64,000 nt of DNA from JBFXAF01 sp050184585 (GTDB lineage: Bacteria > Pseudomonadota > Alphaproteobacteria > Rhizobiales > Rhizobiaceae). Below are positions 53,097 through 61,959 of the stretch, piece after piece. The stretch is taken from contig JBFXAF010000001.1 in assembly GCA_050184585.1 (NCBI GenBank), positions 62,001-126,000 on the forward strand. Direction: 5' to 3'. The position numbers were made by a program, and so were the translations under genes. Below the pieces are notes generated by a model. That model searched no databases, was not told the origin of the DNA, and saw only the letters and a program-made list of their open reading frames with translations. Position 1 is the first letter of the stretch, and each line of letters starts with the position of its first letter.

Positions 53097-54466
53097 CCGT
53101 CACAGTCCGTTTCGCCCCATCGCCAACCGGCAACATCCATATTGGCAACGCCCGCACGGCGCTTTTCAACTGGCTTTTCGCCCAGCAGCGCAAGGGCCGC
53201 TTCATCCAGCGTTTCGACGACACCGACCGCGAGCGCTCGCGCCAGGAGTTTGCAGATTCGATCCTTTACGACCTGCACTGGCTCGGCATCTTCCCCGATG
53301 CTGTCGAGTATCAGTCACGCCGCGCTGAAGTCCACGAGACGGCGGCTGCGAAGCTGCGAACGGCGGGGCTGCTCTATCCCTGCTATGAGACACCCGAAGA
53401 ACTCGACCTGAAGCGCAAGATCCGGCTGGCGCGCCGGCAGCCGCCCGTCTACGGACGCGACGCACTCAGGCACACTGACGAGGAGCGCGCGGAGTTCGAG
53501 GCCGACGGCAGAAGGCCGCACTGGCGCTTCCTCCTGCCCAACTTCGACATCGATCCGATGGAGCCGGTGCGAACGGAAGTCATTTGGGCCGACATGGTCC
53601 GCGGAGAGGAGACCGTCGATCTCGCCTCGCTCTCGGACCCGGTCCTGGTGCGCGCCGATGGGTCGTTCCTCTATACCCTTCCGTCAGTGGCGGACGACAT
53701 GGACATGGGCGTCACCCACGTGATTCGCGGCGACGACCATGTGACCAACACAGGCGTCCAGATCGCGCTGTTCCGTGCGCTCGGCGGGGAGCCGCCCGCG
53801 TTCGGTCACCACAACCTGCTCACGACCTCGACCGGCGAGGGATTGTCCAAGCGGTCGGGTGCTCTCGCGATCGCTGGACTGAGGGAATCCGGGATCGAGC
53901 CTATGGCCGTGGCATCACTGGCGGTGCTGACCGGGACCTCCGAGAACGTGGTGGTCGCGCGATCGATGGAAGAACTCGCTGGACGCTTCGATCCGGCCGC
54001 GACGTCCAAGTCGGCGTCGAAATTCGATCCTGAAGATCTAAAGGCGCTCAACAGCGCATTGTTCCAGGTCACGCCCTATGGCGAGGTGCAGGACCGTCTG
54101 GCCCTTTTCGGAATCCCCGCCGAACAGGCCGAATCCTTCTGGAACGCCGTGCGCGGGAACATCGCGACGCTTAGGGAAGCCGAGGCATGGTGGAAGATCC
54201 TTCGCGATGGTCCCCGCGAGGACCCAGCGTTCGGAGAGGCTGACCGCGAGTATGTGCGCGAGGCGCTCGATTTGCTGCCGCCGGAACCCTGGAACAATGC
54301 GACCTGGAAGGGATGGGTCGACGCGGTGAAGGAACGGTCGGGCCGCAAAGGCAAGGCGCTCTACATGCCGCTCCGGCTGGCGCTCACTGGAGTTGCTTCT
54401 GGCCCGGAGCTCGCAGATCTATTGCCCCTTCTGGGTCGGGAAGGAACGCTGGCCCGACGACCCTGA
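53093..54466 (+). CDS. gltX: Glutamyl-tRNA synthetase
   Basis: 457 residues, class I synthetase. HIGH-type signature HIGN at residues 16-19 and KMSKS-type LSKRS at 251-255, with FDDTDRERS and GDDHVTNTGVQIAL. Alphaproteobacteria often carry two GluRS genes because they make Gln-tRNA through the GatCAB amidotransferase; this is one of them and should charge tRNA-Glu, possibly also tRNA-Gln. Its start overlaps the MFS stop. Its last 83 bases overlap the convergent DUF2865 gene. Confidence 0.93.
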   Translation: MTVTVRFAPSPTGNIHIGNARTALFNWLFAQQRKGRFIQRFDDTDRERSRQEFADSILYDLHWLGIFPDAVEYQSRRAEVHETAAAKLRTAGLLYPCYETPEELDLKRKIRLARRQPPVYGRDALRHTDEERAEFEADGRRPHWRFLLPNFDIDPMEPVRTEVIWADMVRGEETVDLASLSDPVLVRADGSFLYTLPSVADDMDMGVTHVIRGDDHVTNTGVQIALFRALGGEPPAFGHHNLLTTSTGEGLSKRSGALAIAGLRESGIEPMAVASLAVLTGTSENVVVARSMEELAGRFDPAATSKSASKFDPEDLKALNSALFQVTPYGEVQDRLALFGIPAEQAESFWNAVRGNIATLREAEAWWKILRDGPREDPAFGEADREYVREALDLLPPEPWNNATWKGWVDAVKERSGRKGKALYMPLRLALTGVASGPELADLLPLLGREGTLARRP

Positions 54467-55532
54467 TGCGGCCTGCCTCGGTGGAAGACGTCTTGGGCTC
54501 TTCCGCCGGCTTGGGCCTCAGCCTGTCACGGATGACGTCGGCCGTGAGACCGCCTTCCGCGTTGGCCAGCGTTTCCGGGTCGGCGCCCGCATCGGGTTTT
54601 GGGGTTGGCTGAGGGATCATGAACTGCTCGGCGGGCTCGGCGGGAGCCCGCGGCTCGCCGGCGATGATCGAGAAATACTTGACGGGATTGCATCCGCACG
54701 AGGCGTCCCGCGCTGCATTTACGTCCCGGTAGCGGAACGCCACCGGCATTTCCGTATAGGGGCTGCCGTCAGCGACCGATACCATCGACTCCGATTCCTC
54801 GGTGGCCGCCAGATGATGGTAGAGCCTCACCTCGGTCCCGGGGCACATGGCCTCGCAATTCTTCTGGTCGCGCTCGAAATCGGATTGGGCAGACGATCCC
54901 GAAATGGGAAAGTAGTACCCGTCACAGGTGCGAACGCAGAGCGTCCTGTAGGGGCCGCCTGACGATCCGAATCCCTGCGTGGACCCGGGCCGGATGACGC
55001 GGGAGACGCGCTCCGGCTCGTAAGGATCCGCGAGGCGCTCCCGCTCCTTGATGCCTCCACCGAAGAGCCGGTCGAACAGCGATCCGTCGTCACGGGGCGA
55101 TGGAGCCCGTGCGACGCGCTGGTCGCGGCAGCCCGCGGTCTCGATTGCCGCGACGAGACGGGATTTCTCTGCGCGCGACGATCCTGCTCCGGCGAGCTGC
55201 GCACGTTTGTTCTGGAGGGCCAGCAGATTCCTTTCCATGCGGCTGATGGTCGCCTTGAGCGAACCGCAGCGCTCCGACCCGCCGCCGAGGAAGGTGAACA
55301 TGCAACCTGCCTCGCGCGCTTGCCCGCGGGCCTTGCCGAGTTGGGCCTTCTGCGCCTCGACGGCCTTGTCGTACTTCTTGTGCTGCGCCGAACCGCCGCC
55401 AAGCGCCGAGAGTTGTGCCTCAAGTTTCCGGCACGCCCGCTGGTCGGCCTGAGCCGGCGACGCGAAAGCCGTAACGAAGGCGACAGCAAGGGGCGCGATC
55501 ATGCGCGACCATCGTGTCGTTGTTTCCGCCAT
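54384..55532 (-). CDS. DUF2865 domain-containing periplasmic protein
   Basis: 382 residues. Signal peptide (MIAPLAVAFVTAFASPAQA), then a region with several cysteines and coiled stretches (about 30-140), and the DUF2865 core (about 200-290; YRTLCVRTCDGYYFPIS, DQKNCEAMCPGTEVRLYHH). A Pro-rich, low-complexity tail follows. Ten or so cysteines suggest disulfides in the periplasm. Common in Hyphomicrobiales with no known function. Overlaps the end of gltX by 83 bases in convergent orientation. Confidence 0.88.
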   Translation of the reverse strand: MAETTTRWSRMIAPLAVAFVTAFASPAQADQRACRKLEAQLSALGGGSAQHKKYDKAVEAQKAQLGKARGQAREAGCMFTFLGGGSERCGSLKATISRMERNLLALQNKRAQLAGAGSSRAEKSRLVAAIETAGCRDQRVARAPSPRDDGSLFDRLFGGGIKERERLADPYEPERVSRVIRPGSTQGFGSSGGPYRTLCVRTCDGYYFPISGSSAQSDFERDQKNCEAMCPGTEVRLYHHLAATEESESMVSVADGSPYTEMPVAFRYRDVNAARDASCGCNPVKYFSIIAGEPRAPAEPAEQFMIPQPTPKPDAGADPETLANAEGGLTADVIRDRLRPKPAEEPKTSSTEAGRIRVVGPAFLPDPEGAIDLRAPGQKQLQ

Positions 55533-55591
55533 GACTTCTCCGGCCTTCTGCGCGTGCGGGGGCGAATCAACCGACCCTAGTCTGGATGAAG

Positions 55592-57910
55592 TTAATCCTT
55601 TGTTAGGTTTCGCGAGGCTGGCTGCCCGGCCTCGACCACAGCGAGCGCCGTCATGTTGACGATCCCTCTTGACGTCACCGACGGCGTGAGGATGTGGGCC
55701 GGCTTGTCGGTTCCGAGAAGTATCGGGCCGACATGCAGCGCGTCGGTCATCTGTCGGGCGATGGTCAGCGCGATGTTCGCAGCGTCGAGGTTGGGGAAGA
55801 CGAGCAGGTTGGCGTCGCCCTTGAGGCGCGCATGCGGGAACGCCCGGTGCCGGAGCGCTTCCGAAAGGGCCGTGTCGCCATGCATCTCGCCGTCGCAGTC
55901 GAGGTCGGGCGCGACCTCGTGCAGGATCGCCACCGCCTGGCGCATCTTCCGCGCCGATGGTGAGTCTCGCGAGCCGAAGTCGGAATGCGACAGGAGGGCG
56001 GCCCGAGGTTCGATGCCGAAGCGGCGGATCTCGTCCGCGGCAAGCACCGTCATGGCGGCGATCTCCTCCGCGGTCGGGTCGACGCTGACATGGGTGTCGG
56101 TGAAGAATGTCACGCCCTTCTGGGCGATCAGCATGGAGAGTGCGGAGAGATCACGGTCGCCGACGTCCGGCCGGGCGCCGATGATCAGCGAAACGTTGCG
56201 CAGGTGGCGTTCGTAACGGCCCTCGAGGCCGCAGATCATCGCGTCCGCGTCGCCGCGCTTCACCGCCAGCGCCGCGATCACAGTGGTATCGGTGCGCACC
56301 ATGGTGCGCGCCGCTTCCTGGTTGACCCCGCGGCGGCCGGCGAGCCGGATCAGCAAATCGACGTAGTCGCGATAGCGCGGGTCGTCCTCTGGATTGACCA
56401 GCGCAAAGTCGATGCCGGGACGGATACGCAGGCCGAAGCGCTCCAGCCGCTTGTCGACCACGCTTGGACGACCGATGAGGATCGGCGTCGCGATGCCTTC
56501 CTCGAGCGCCACCTGCGCTGCGCGCAGCACCCGCTCATCCTCGCCGTCGGCATAGATGACGCGCTTGCCGCCGAGCGACTTGGCCGTCGAGAAGACGGGC
56601 TTCATGACCAGCCCGGACCTGAAGACGAAGCGGTTCAGGCGATCCAGATATGCCCCCCAGTCCTCGATCGGACGCGCCGCGACGCCGCTCTCGCAGGCGG
56701 CCTTCGCCACCGCCGGCGCAATGCGCAGGATCAGCCGCGGATCGAAGGGGGAGGGGATGAGGAAGTCGGGGCCGAAGGTGGGCGTCTCACTCGAATAGGC
56801 GCGTGCCGCCACGTCGGACGGTTCCTCGCGGGCAAGTGAGGCGATGGCACGCACCGCTGCCATCTTCATGGCCTCGTTTATTGCTGTCGCACCGCAATCC
56901 AGCGCGCCCCGGAAGATATAAGGAAAACACAGTACGTTGTTGACCTGATTAGGGAAATCGCTTCGTCCCGTGCAGATCATGGCGTCCGGGCGCGCAGCGC
57001 GCGCGACCTCCGGCATGATCTCCGGCACCGGGTTGGCGAGCGCCATGATGAGGGGCCTGTCGGCCATCTCCTTGAGCAGTTCGGGCTTGAGCACACCTGC
57101 GGCGGAAAGGCCGAGGAAGACGTCGGCGGCGCCGATCACATCGGCCAGCGTCCGCGCCTTCGTCTCCTTGACGTAGGGGTCCTTCCAGCGGTCCATCTCC
57201 TCCGCGCGACCGCGCCAGACGACGCCATGCCTGTCGGTCACCCAGATGTTCTCGCGTTTCGCGCCGAGCTCGACCAGAAGGTTCAGGCAGGCGAGCGCTG
57301 CGGCCCCGGCGCCCGAGGTGACGATCTTGACCGCGCCGATGGTCTTGCCGGCGAGTTCCAGCGCGTTGAGCACGCAGGCTGCGACGATGATCGCCGTTCC
57401 ATGCTGGTCGTCGTGGAAGACCGGGATCGACATGCGCGCCTTCAGACGCTCCTCCACGTCGAAGCACTCCGGCGCCTTGATGTCTTCGAGATTGATGCCG
57501 CCGAAGGTCGGCTCCAGCGCCGACACGGTCTCGACCATCGCGTCGATCTCCGGCGCGTCGATCTCGATGTCGAACACGTCGATGCCGGCGAACTTCTTGA
57601 AGAGCACCGCCTTGCCCTCCATCACCGGTTTCGAGGCCAGTGGTCCGATGTTGCCGAGGCCGAGAACAGCCGAACCGTTCGAGATCACCGCGACCAGGTT
57701 GGCGCGGGCCGTGTATTCAGCCGCCATCCTGGGATCGGCGTGGATGGCGAGGCACGGCGCGGCGACCCCAGGCGAATAGGCGAGCGCGAGATCGCGCTGG
57801 TTGCCAAGCGGCTTGGTGGCCTGGACCTCCAGCTTGCCAGGGGAGGGGTGGCGATGGAAGAAAAGGGCAGCCTCATCGAGTTCCGACAGGCCGGCAGTTT
57901 TCTCCGTCAT
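55592..57910 (-). CDS. maeB: Malic enzyme with phosphotransacetylase-like C-terminal domain
   Basis: 772 residues. The N-terminal half (about 1-430) is malic enzyme: LAYSPGVAAPC, GNIGPLASKPVMEGKAVLFKKFA, IPVFHDDQHGTAII (metal and lysine/Asp region), the TSGAGAAALA dinucleotide fold. The C-terminal half (about 440-772) is a PTA-like domain (DGEDERVLRAAQVALEEGIATPILIGRP), which is regulatory rather than catalytic in rhizobial DME/TME enzymes. Decarboxylates malate to pyruvate, linking C4-dicarboxylate use to central metabolism. NAD versus NADP preference not decided. Confidence 0.94.
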   Translation of the reverse strand: MTEKTAGLSELDEAALFFHRHPSPGKLEVQATKPLGNQRDLALAYSPGVAAPCLAIHADPRMAAEYTARANLVAVISNGSAVLGLGNIGPLASKPVMEGKAVLFKKFAGIDVFDIEIDAPEIDAMVETVSALEPTFGGINLEDIKAPECFDVEERLKARMSIPVFHDDQHGTAIIVAACVLNALELAGKTIGAVKIVTSGAGAAALACLNLLVELGAKRENIWVTDRHGVVWRGRAEEMDRWKDPYVKETKARTLADVIGAADVFLGLSAAGVLKPELLKEMADRPLIMALANPVPEIMPEVARAARPDAMICTGRSDFPNQVNNVLCFPYIFRGALDCGATAINEAMKMAAVRAIASLAREEPSDVAARAYSSETPTFGPDFLIPSPFDPRLILRIAPAVAKAACESGVAARPIEDWGAYLDRLNRFVFRSGLVMKPVFSTAKSLGGKRVIYADGEDERVLRAAQVALEEGIATPILIGRPSVVDKRLERFGLRIRPGIDFALVNPEDDPRYRDYVDLLIRLAGRRGVNQEAARTMVRTDTTVIAALAVKRGDADAMICGLEGRYERHLRNVSLIIGARPDVGDRDLSALSMLIAQKGVTFFTDTHVSVDPTAEEIAAMTVLAADEIRRFGIEPRAALLSHSDFGSRDSPSARKMRQAVAILHEVAPDLDCDGEMHGDTALSEALRHRAFPHARLKGDANLLVFPNLDAANIALTIARQMTDALHVGPILLGTDKPAHILTPSVTSRGIVNMTALAVVEAGQPASRNLTKD

Positions 57911-57928
57911 CCGCCCCTCCCGCCCGCC

Positions 57929-58693
57929 TCAGAACGCGCTGACGTATGAGCCGCCATCGACCGGGATGTTCTGGCCGGTCATGTAGCCCGCATGGACCGA
58001 GCACAGGAAGGCGCAGATCTGACCGAACTCTTCTGGGGTGCCAAGCCGCTTGGCGGGAACGTCGGCGACCAGCCGCTTGCGTTGTTCCTCCGCCGGCACG
58101 TCCGACGGAAACGCCCCGCGCAGCCGGTCGGTGTCCAGTTTTCCGGGCAGCAGGTTGTTGATGGTGACGTTGCGCGCGGCGACCGTCCGCGCGACACCGG
58201 CGAGAAACGAGGTCAAGCCTGCGCGGGCCGCCGACGACACGTCCAACCCGGGGATCGGCACATAGACCGACAGCGACGTGATGTTGACGATACGGCCGAA
58301 GCCGCGCTCGGCCATGCCGTCGATCACCGCCTTGATGAGTTCGATCGGCGTGACCATGTTGCCGATGACGCCATCGAGGATCGCCTTACGGTCCAGTTCG
58401 CGGAAGTCGCGGCGCGGCGGACCGCCATTGTTGTTGACGAGGATGTCCGGCGAGGGGCACGCGGCCAGCAGCGCCTGTTGAACCTCGGGAAGAGAGACGT
58501 CACCTGGCACCTCGGTGACCTTGACCGCGTATGCGGCGCGGATTTCGTCGGCGGTACGGGCCAGCACCCCCGCGTCGCGGCCGTTGGCGACGATCTCGCA
58601 GCCGGCCTCCGCCAACGCCATGGCGCAGCCGCGCCCCAGACCGCGACTCGATGCGCAGACGATGGCTCTCTTGCCGCTTATGCCGAGATCCAT
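57929..58693 (-). CDS. Atypical short-chain dehydrogenase/reductase family protein
   Basis: 254 residues with the SDR fold: cofactor loop SSRGLGRG (15-22), NNNGG (87-91) and a C-terminal VDGG. The canonical YxxxK is absent. At the expected spacing from Ser140 there are S153 and R157 (GLDVSSAARAGL), as in a known subfamily of FabG-like proteins of unclear activity. It may use other residues or be non-catalytic. Eighteen bases upstream of the malic enzyme on the same strand, so co-transcribed; divergent from a phosphoesterase gene. Confidence 0.85.
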   Translation of the reverse strand: MDLGISGKRAIVCASSRGLGRGCAMALAEAGCEIVANGRDAGVLARTADEIRAAYAVKVTEVPGDVSLPEVQQALLAACPSPDILVNNNGGPPRRDFRELDRKAILDGVIGNMVTPIELIKAVIDGMAERGFGRIVNITSLSVYVPIPGLDVSSAARAGLTSFLAGVARTVAARNVTINNLLPGKLDTDRLRGAFPSDVPAEEQRKRLVADVPAKRLGTPEEFGQICAFLCSVHAGYMTGQNIPVDGGSYVSAF

Positions 58694-58817
58694 GATTGGG
58701 TTTTCCTCTCCGATTCCTGAGCCGCGACCCTATAGCCGGCCTTGCCGCGGGGGCAACCGTCATACGGCTGTTGCATGAATCGGGCGATAGCGGCGCCGAC
58801 ACACAGCATCCGAGCCG

Positions 58818-59630
58818 ATGTCCGAAGAAGCCGATATCCGCTACCGTACCATCTTCATCTCCGACGTGCATCTCGGCTCGAAGGCGGCGAAGGCCGAATA
58901 TCTGATCGATTTCCTCCGCGTACATGACGCCGACATCTTCTACCTCGTCGGCGACATCGTCGACGGCTGGCGGCTGAAGCGTTCGTGGCATTGGCCTCAG
59001 GCGCACAACGACGTCGTCCAGAAGCTGCTCAGAAAGGCGCGCAAGGGCGCGCGCATCATCTACATCGCAGGCAACCACGACGAGTTCCTGCGGAACTTTC
59101 AGGGCGTTCACTTCGGCGGCATCGTCGTGGTCGACCGTGACATCCACACGGCCGCCGACGGATGTCGCTATCTCGTCATCCATGGCGACCAGTTCGACGC
59201 GGTGGTCCACAGTGTCCGCTGGCTGGCATATTTCGGCGACGTGGCTTACGACGCCGCCATCGTTGTGAACCGGATTGTCGGCCGGGTCAGGCGGTTCCTC
59301 GGGCTTCCCTACTGGTCCTTCTCGTCATGGGCAAAGGTGACGGTCAAGAGAGCCGTCAACTTCATCAGCGCGTTCCAGAAGATCGTCGCCGAAGAGGCGA
59401 GGCGCGAGGCAGTCGATGGTGTGATATGCGGTCATATCCACCATCCCGTGATCGAGGAGTTGGGCGGTATCCGGTACATCAACACCGGAGACTGGGTAGA
59501 AAGCTGCACGGCAGTGGTCGAGCACTTTGACGGCCGCATGGAGATTGTCCGCTGGATCGGGGAGGGCGAATTCGCTTTTTCCGCTCCGCAGCGGCCGGCG
59601 CCGGTAGTCGGACGGGACCTTGCCGCCTGA
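58818..59630 (+). CDS. Metallophosphoesterase, UDP-2,3-diacylglucosamine diphosphatase-like (LpxH-like)
   Basis: 270 residues. Calcineurin-type metal motifs in order: SDVHLG, GDIVDG, GNHDE, HGDQFD, GHIHH. The size and WRLKRSWHWPQAHNDVVQ segment match LpxH-related proteins, which hydrolyse UDP-diacylglucosamine in lipid A synthesis. Most alphaproteobacteria use LpxI for that step, so this could be a paralogue with another substrate. Forms a short plus-strand group with the following MFS gene. Confidence 0.85.
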   Translation: MSEEADIRYRTIFISDVHLGSKAAKAEYLIDFLRVHDADIFYLVGDIVDGWRLKRSWHWPQAHNDVVQKLLRKARKGARIIYIAGNHDEFLRNFQGVHFGGIVVVDRDIHTAADGCRYLVIHGDQFDAVVHSVRWLAYFGDVAYDAAIVVNRIVGRVRRFLGLPYWSFSSWAKVTVKRAVNFISAFQKIVAEEARREAVDGVICGHIHHPVIEELGGIRYINTGDWVESCTAVVEHFDGRMEIVRWIGEGEFAFSAPQRPAPVVGRDLAA

Positions 59631-59723
59631 CCACAGCTTTCCGCCGCCTGGCCGTATCGCCGCCGCAGAACGCGTGCTACGCGCCACCAGCGGCGGACAA
59701 GCCGACCACCCATGGGCGCCTTC

Positions 59724-60947
59724 ATGTCGCTTCCGCCGCTGTCGCCCGAGCAATCCATCAAGCCGGCCCGGTTCGAGTTCAGGATTTCCCTGCTCTTCGC
59801 GACACTGTTCGTACCGGTAGGCATTCATGCGCCCTACTTCCCGCTATGGTTGGAACTCAAGGGGTTCGGGCCGGAGGAAATCGGCGTCGTCCTCTCAGCG
59901 CCGCTTTTCTTGCGCGTCGTCACCACTCCGCTGATCACCGCGTTCGCCGATCGCGTCGGCGAGCGCGCGAACGTATACATCGCGTGCGTGGCGGCGACAT
60001 TGCTGCTGTCGGCGGGATACTTCCTGCCGACCTCCTACGCACTGGTGCTCGCGCTTTCCGTTGCGATCCAGGTCGTCTGGACGCCGCAGGCGGCCTTGGT
60101 GGACGCGCTGGCGCTTTCGGGCGTGCGGCGCTTCGGATCCCACTATCCACACATGCGAATATGGGGATCCATCGCATTCCTGGTGGCGAACCTCGCAGGC
60201 GGGATCATCCTGTCGCGGACTGGCGCCGGCATCGTGCCGGCGATCATCACCGTCACCCTCATGGTAACCCTGCTCGCGGCGATTTCAGCGCCGCGGCTCG
60301 GTCCGCCGCGCAAGGCCTCGCCGCTCTCGGCAGCGGAGATCCAGCGAGCCGGACCGGCACTCTTCACCACGCATTTCATGCTCTTCGTCGCGGCCGCCGG
60401 CGTCATCAACGCCAGTCACGGCTACATGTTCGCCTTCGTCTCGATCTACTGGGCGTCGCTGGGCGTCGGCGAGACGATCGTGGGCCTGCTCTGGTCCTTC
60501 GCCGTGCTCGCCGAGGTAGGCATGTTCCTGGCCTTCCGCCGCATCTTCGGTTCCGTCCCCGCGCCGACACTGCTCGCGCTCGCGGCCGCCTTCGCCATCG
60601 TTCGATGGGCGGCGATGCCGCTGATCTGGCCTGGTGGAGCGGGGCTCCCTGGCTTCTTCGCCGCTCAGGCGCTGCACGCCTTTTCGACCGGCCTGATCCT
60701 GATAGGGGTCCAGAAGTTCATCGCAGAGACCGTCGGCGACGAGAATACGGGCGCGGCGCAGGGCATCGCGTTCTTTGCCAACGGGCTGTCGATGGCGGTT
60801 GTGATGCTGGCTTCTGGACCGATCTACGACCGGTTCGGCGGGACCGGCTTCTTCGTCATGTCCGGGGTCGCCGCGATAGGTCTGGTGCTGGTTGCGCTCG
60901 CCAGGCTGTCAGCCCCACAGCGCACGGTCGGGCGGCAGCACAGTTGA
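59724..60947 (+). CDS. MFS transporter (HcaT/PhnS-like lactose-permease branch)
   Basis: 407 residues, 12 membrane segments. It begins LFATLFVPVGIHAPYFPLWLELKG, a hallmark of the LacY-like MFS_1-like branch that includes 3-phenylpropionate and nucleoside transporters. RIWGSIAFLVANLAGG is the conserved mid-protein segment. Start at either 59712 or 59724; the second is chosen because it begins nearer the first conserved residues. Its last 39 bases overlap the convergent epimerase gene. Substrate unknown. Confidence 0.83.
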   Translation: MSLPPLSPEQSIKPARFEFRISLLFATLFVPVGIHAPYFPLWLELKGFGPEEIGVVLSAPLFLRVVTTPLITAFADRVGERANVYIACVAATLLLSAGYFLPTSYALVLALSVAIQVVWTPQAALVDALALSGVRRFGSHYPHMRIWGSIAFLVANLAGGIILSRTGAGIVPAIITVTLMVTLLAAISAPRLGPPRKASPLSAAEIQRAGPALFTTHFMLFVAAAGVINASHGYMFAFVSIYWASLGVGETIVGLLWSFAVLAEVGMFLAFRRIFGSVPAPTLLALAAAFAIVRWAAMPLIWPGGAGLPGFFAAQALHAFSTGLILIGVQKFIAETVGDENTGAAQGIAFFANGLSMAVVMLASGPIYDRFGGTGFFVMSGVAAIGLVLVALARLSAPQRTVGRQHS

Positions 60948-61892
60948 TCCTTCATAGGCCAGGCAGGGCTCGCGGTCCCTCGCCAGGAGAAGCGGTCCGT
61001 CGAGGTCGACGAAGTCGGCGTCCTGGGCGAGAAGCATCGCGGGCGCCATCGCCAGCGATGAGCCGACCATGCAGCCGACCATGACGCCCAACCCGAGCGC
61101 GCGCGCCCGGTCCCGGAGTTCGATCGCGGCTGTCAATCCCCCAGCCTTGTCGAGCTTTATGTTGACCATGTCGTAGAGCCGCGACAGCCTTTCGAGGTCG
61201 CTGGCGGTGTGGACGCTCTCATCGGCGCAAACGGGAAGCGGATGCTCGAAATCGCCAAGCATGGCGTCTTCGCCCGCCGCGAGCGGTTGCTCCACTAGCG
61301 CCACGCCGAGTTCGGCGGCGACCCGCAGGTTCGCGATGACGTCACGCGGCGTCCAGCCCTCATTGGCGTCGAGTATGATCCGACTGAGCGGAGCGGCCTG
61401 AACGACCGCTCGGATCCGGGCGATATCGGCTTCGCCGCCGCCGATCTTGACTTTGAGGAGCGGCCGGGTGGCGTTGGCCTTCGCTTGCGCGGCCATTGCC
61501 TCCGGTTCGCCCAGCGAAAGCGTATAGGCAGTGACCAGCGGTTTGGGCGTCACGCCGAGCCTGTCGGCGACGCTGCGTCCCGTCGCCTTGGCCTCGAGGT
61601 CCCAAAGAGCGCAGTCGATCGCGTTGCGGGCAGCACCGGCTGGCAGGATGGCGGCAAGGTCGGCACGCGACGCGCCGCCCGCGATTTCCGGCGCCGCGGC
61701 CCCGATGGCCTGACGGACGCTGTCCAGCGTCTCACCGTAGCGGCGGTAGGGGACGCACTCTCCGCGCCCGGCAGCGGCATCCTCGCGGATCGTCACCGTC
61801 ACCACCTCGGCGACAGTCTTCGACCCGCGCGAGATGGTGAAAGTGCCGCTTATGGGAAACGTCTCGGCTTCGAACGTCAGAGTCCTCGTCAT
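60909..61892 (-). CDS. Enolase-superfamily dipeptide epimerase / N-acetyl-glutamate racemase-like
   Basis: 327 residues, MLE subgroup of the enolase superfamily. The conserved catalytic lysine motif KVKIG, metal-binding DANEGW, VEQPL, CADESVH and NIKLDKAGG (second Lys) are all present, so the barrel is intact. Known relatives are L-Ala-D/L-Glu epimerase and DgcA (N-acetyl-D-Glu racemase). The usual DgcN partner is not seen here. Overlaps the MFS gene tail by 39 bases; probably acts in peptidoglycan peptide recycling or amino acid racemisation. Confidence 0.88.
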   Translation of the reverse strand: MTRTLTFEAETFPISGTFTISRGSKTVAEVVTVTIREDAAAGRGECVPYRRYGETLDSVRQAIGAAAPEIAGGASRADLAAILPAGAARNAIDCALWDLEAKATGRSVADRLGVTPKPLVTAYTLSLGEPEAMAAQAKANATRPLLKVKIGGGEADIARIRAVVQAAPLSRIILDANEGWTPRDVIANLRVAAELGVALVEQPLAAGEDAMLGDFEHPLPVCADESVHTASDLERLSRLYDMVNIKLDKAGGLTAAIELRDRARALGLGVMVGCMVGSSLAMAPAMLLAQDADFVDLDGPLLLARDREPCLAYEGSTVLPPDRALWG

Positions 61893-61959
61893 GACCGGGT
61901 CCGTCGCACAGCAGCGTCCGCAAAGTGACAGGCCGGATTCGACCGGCTAAGACTGGACC

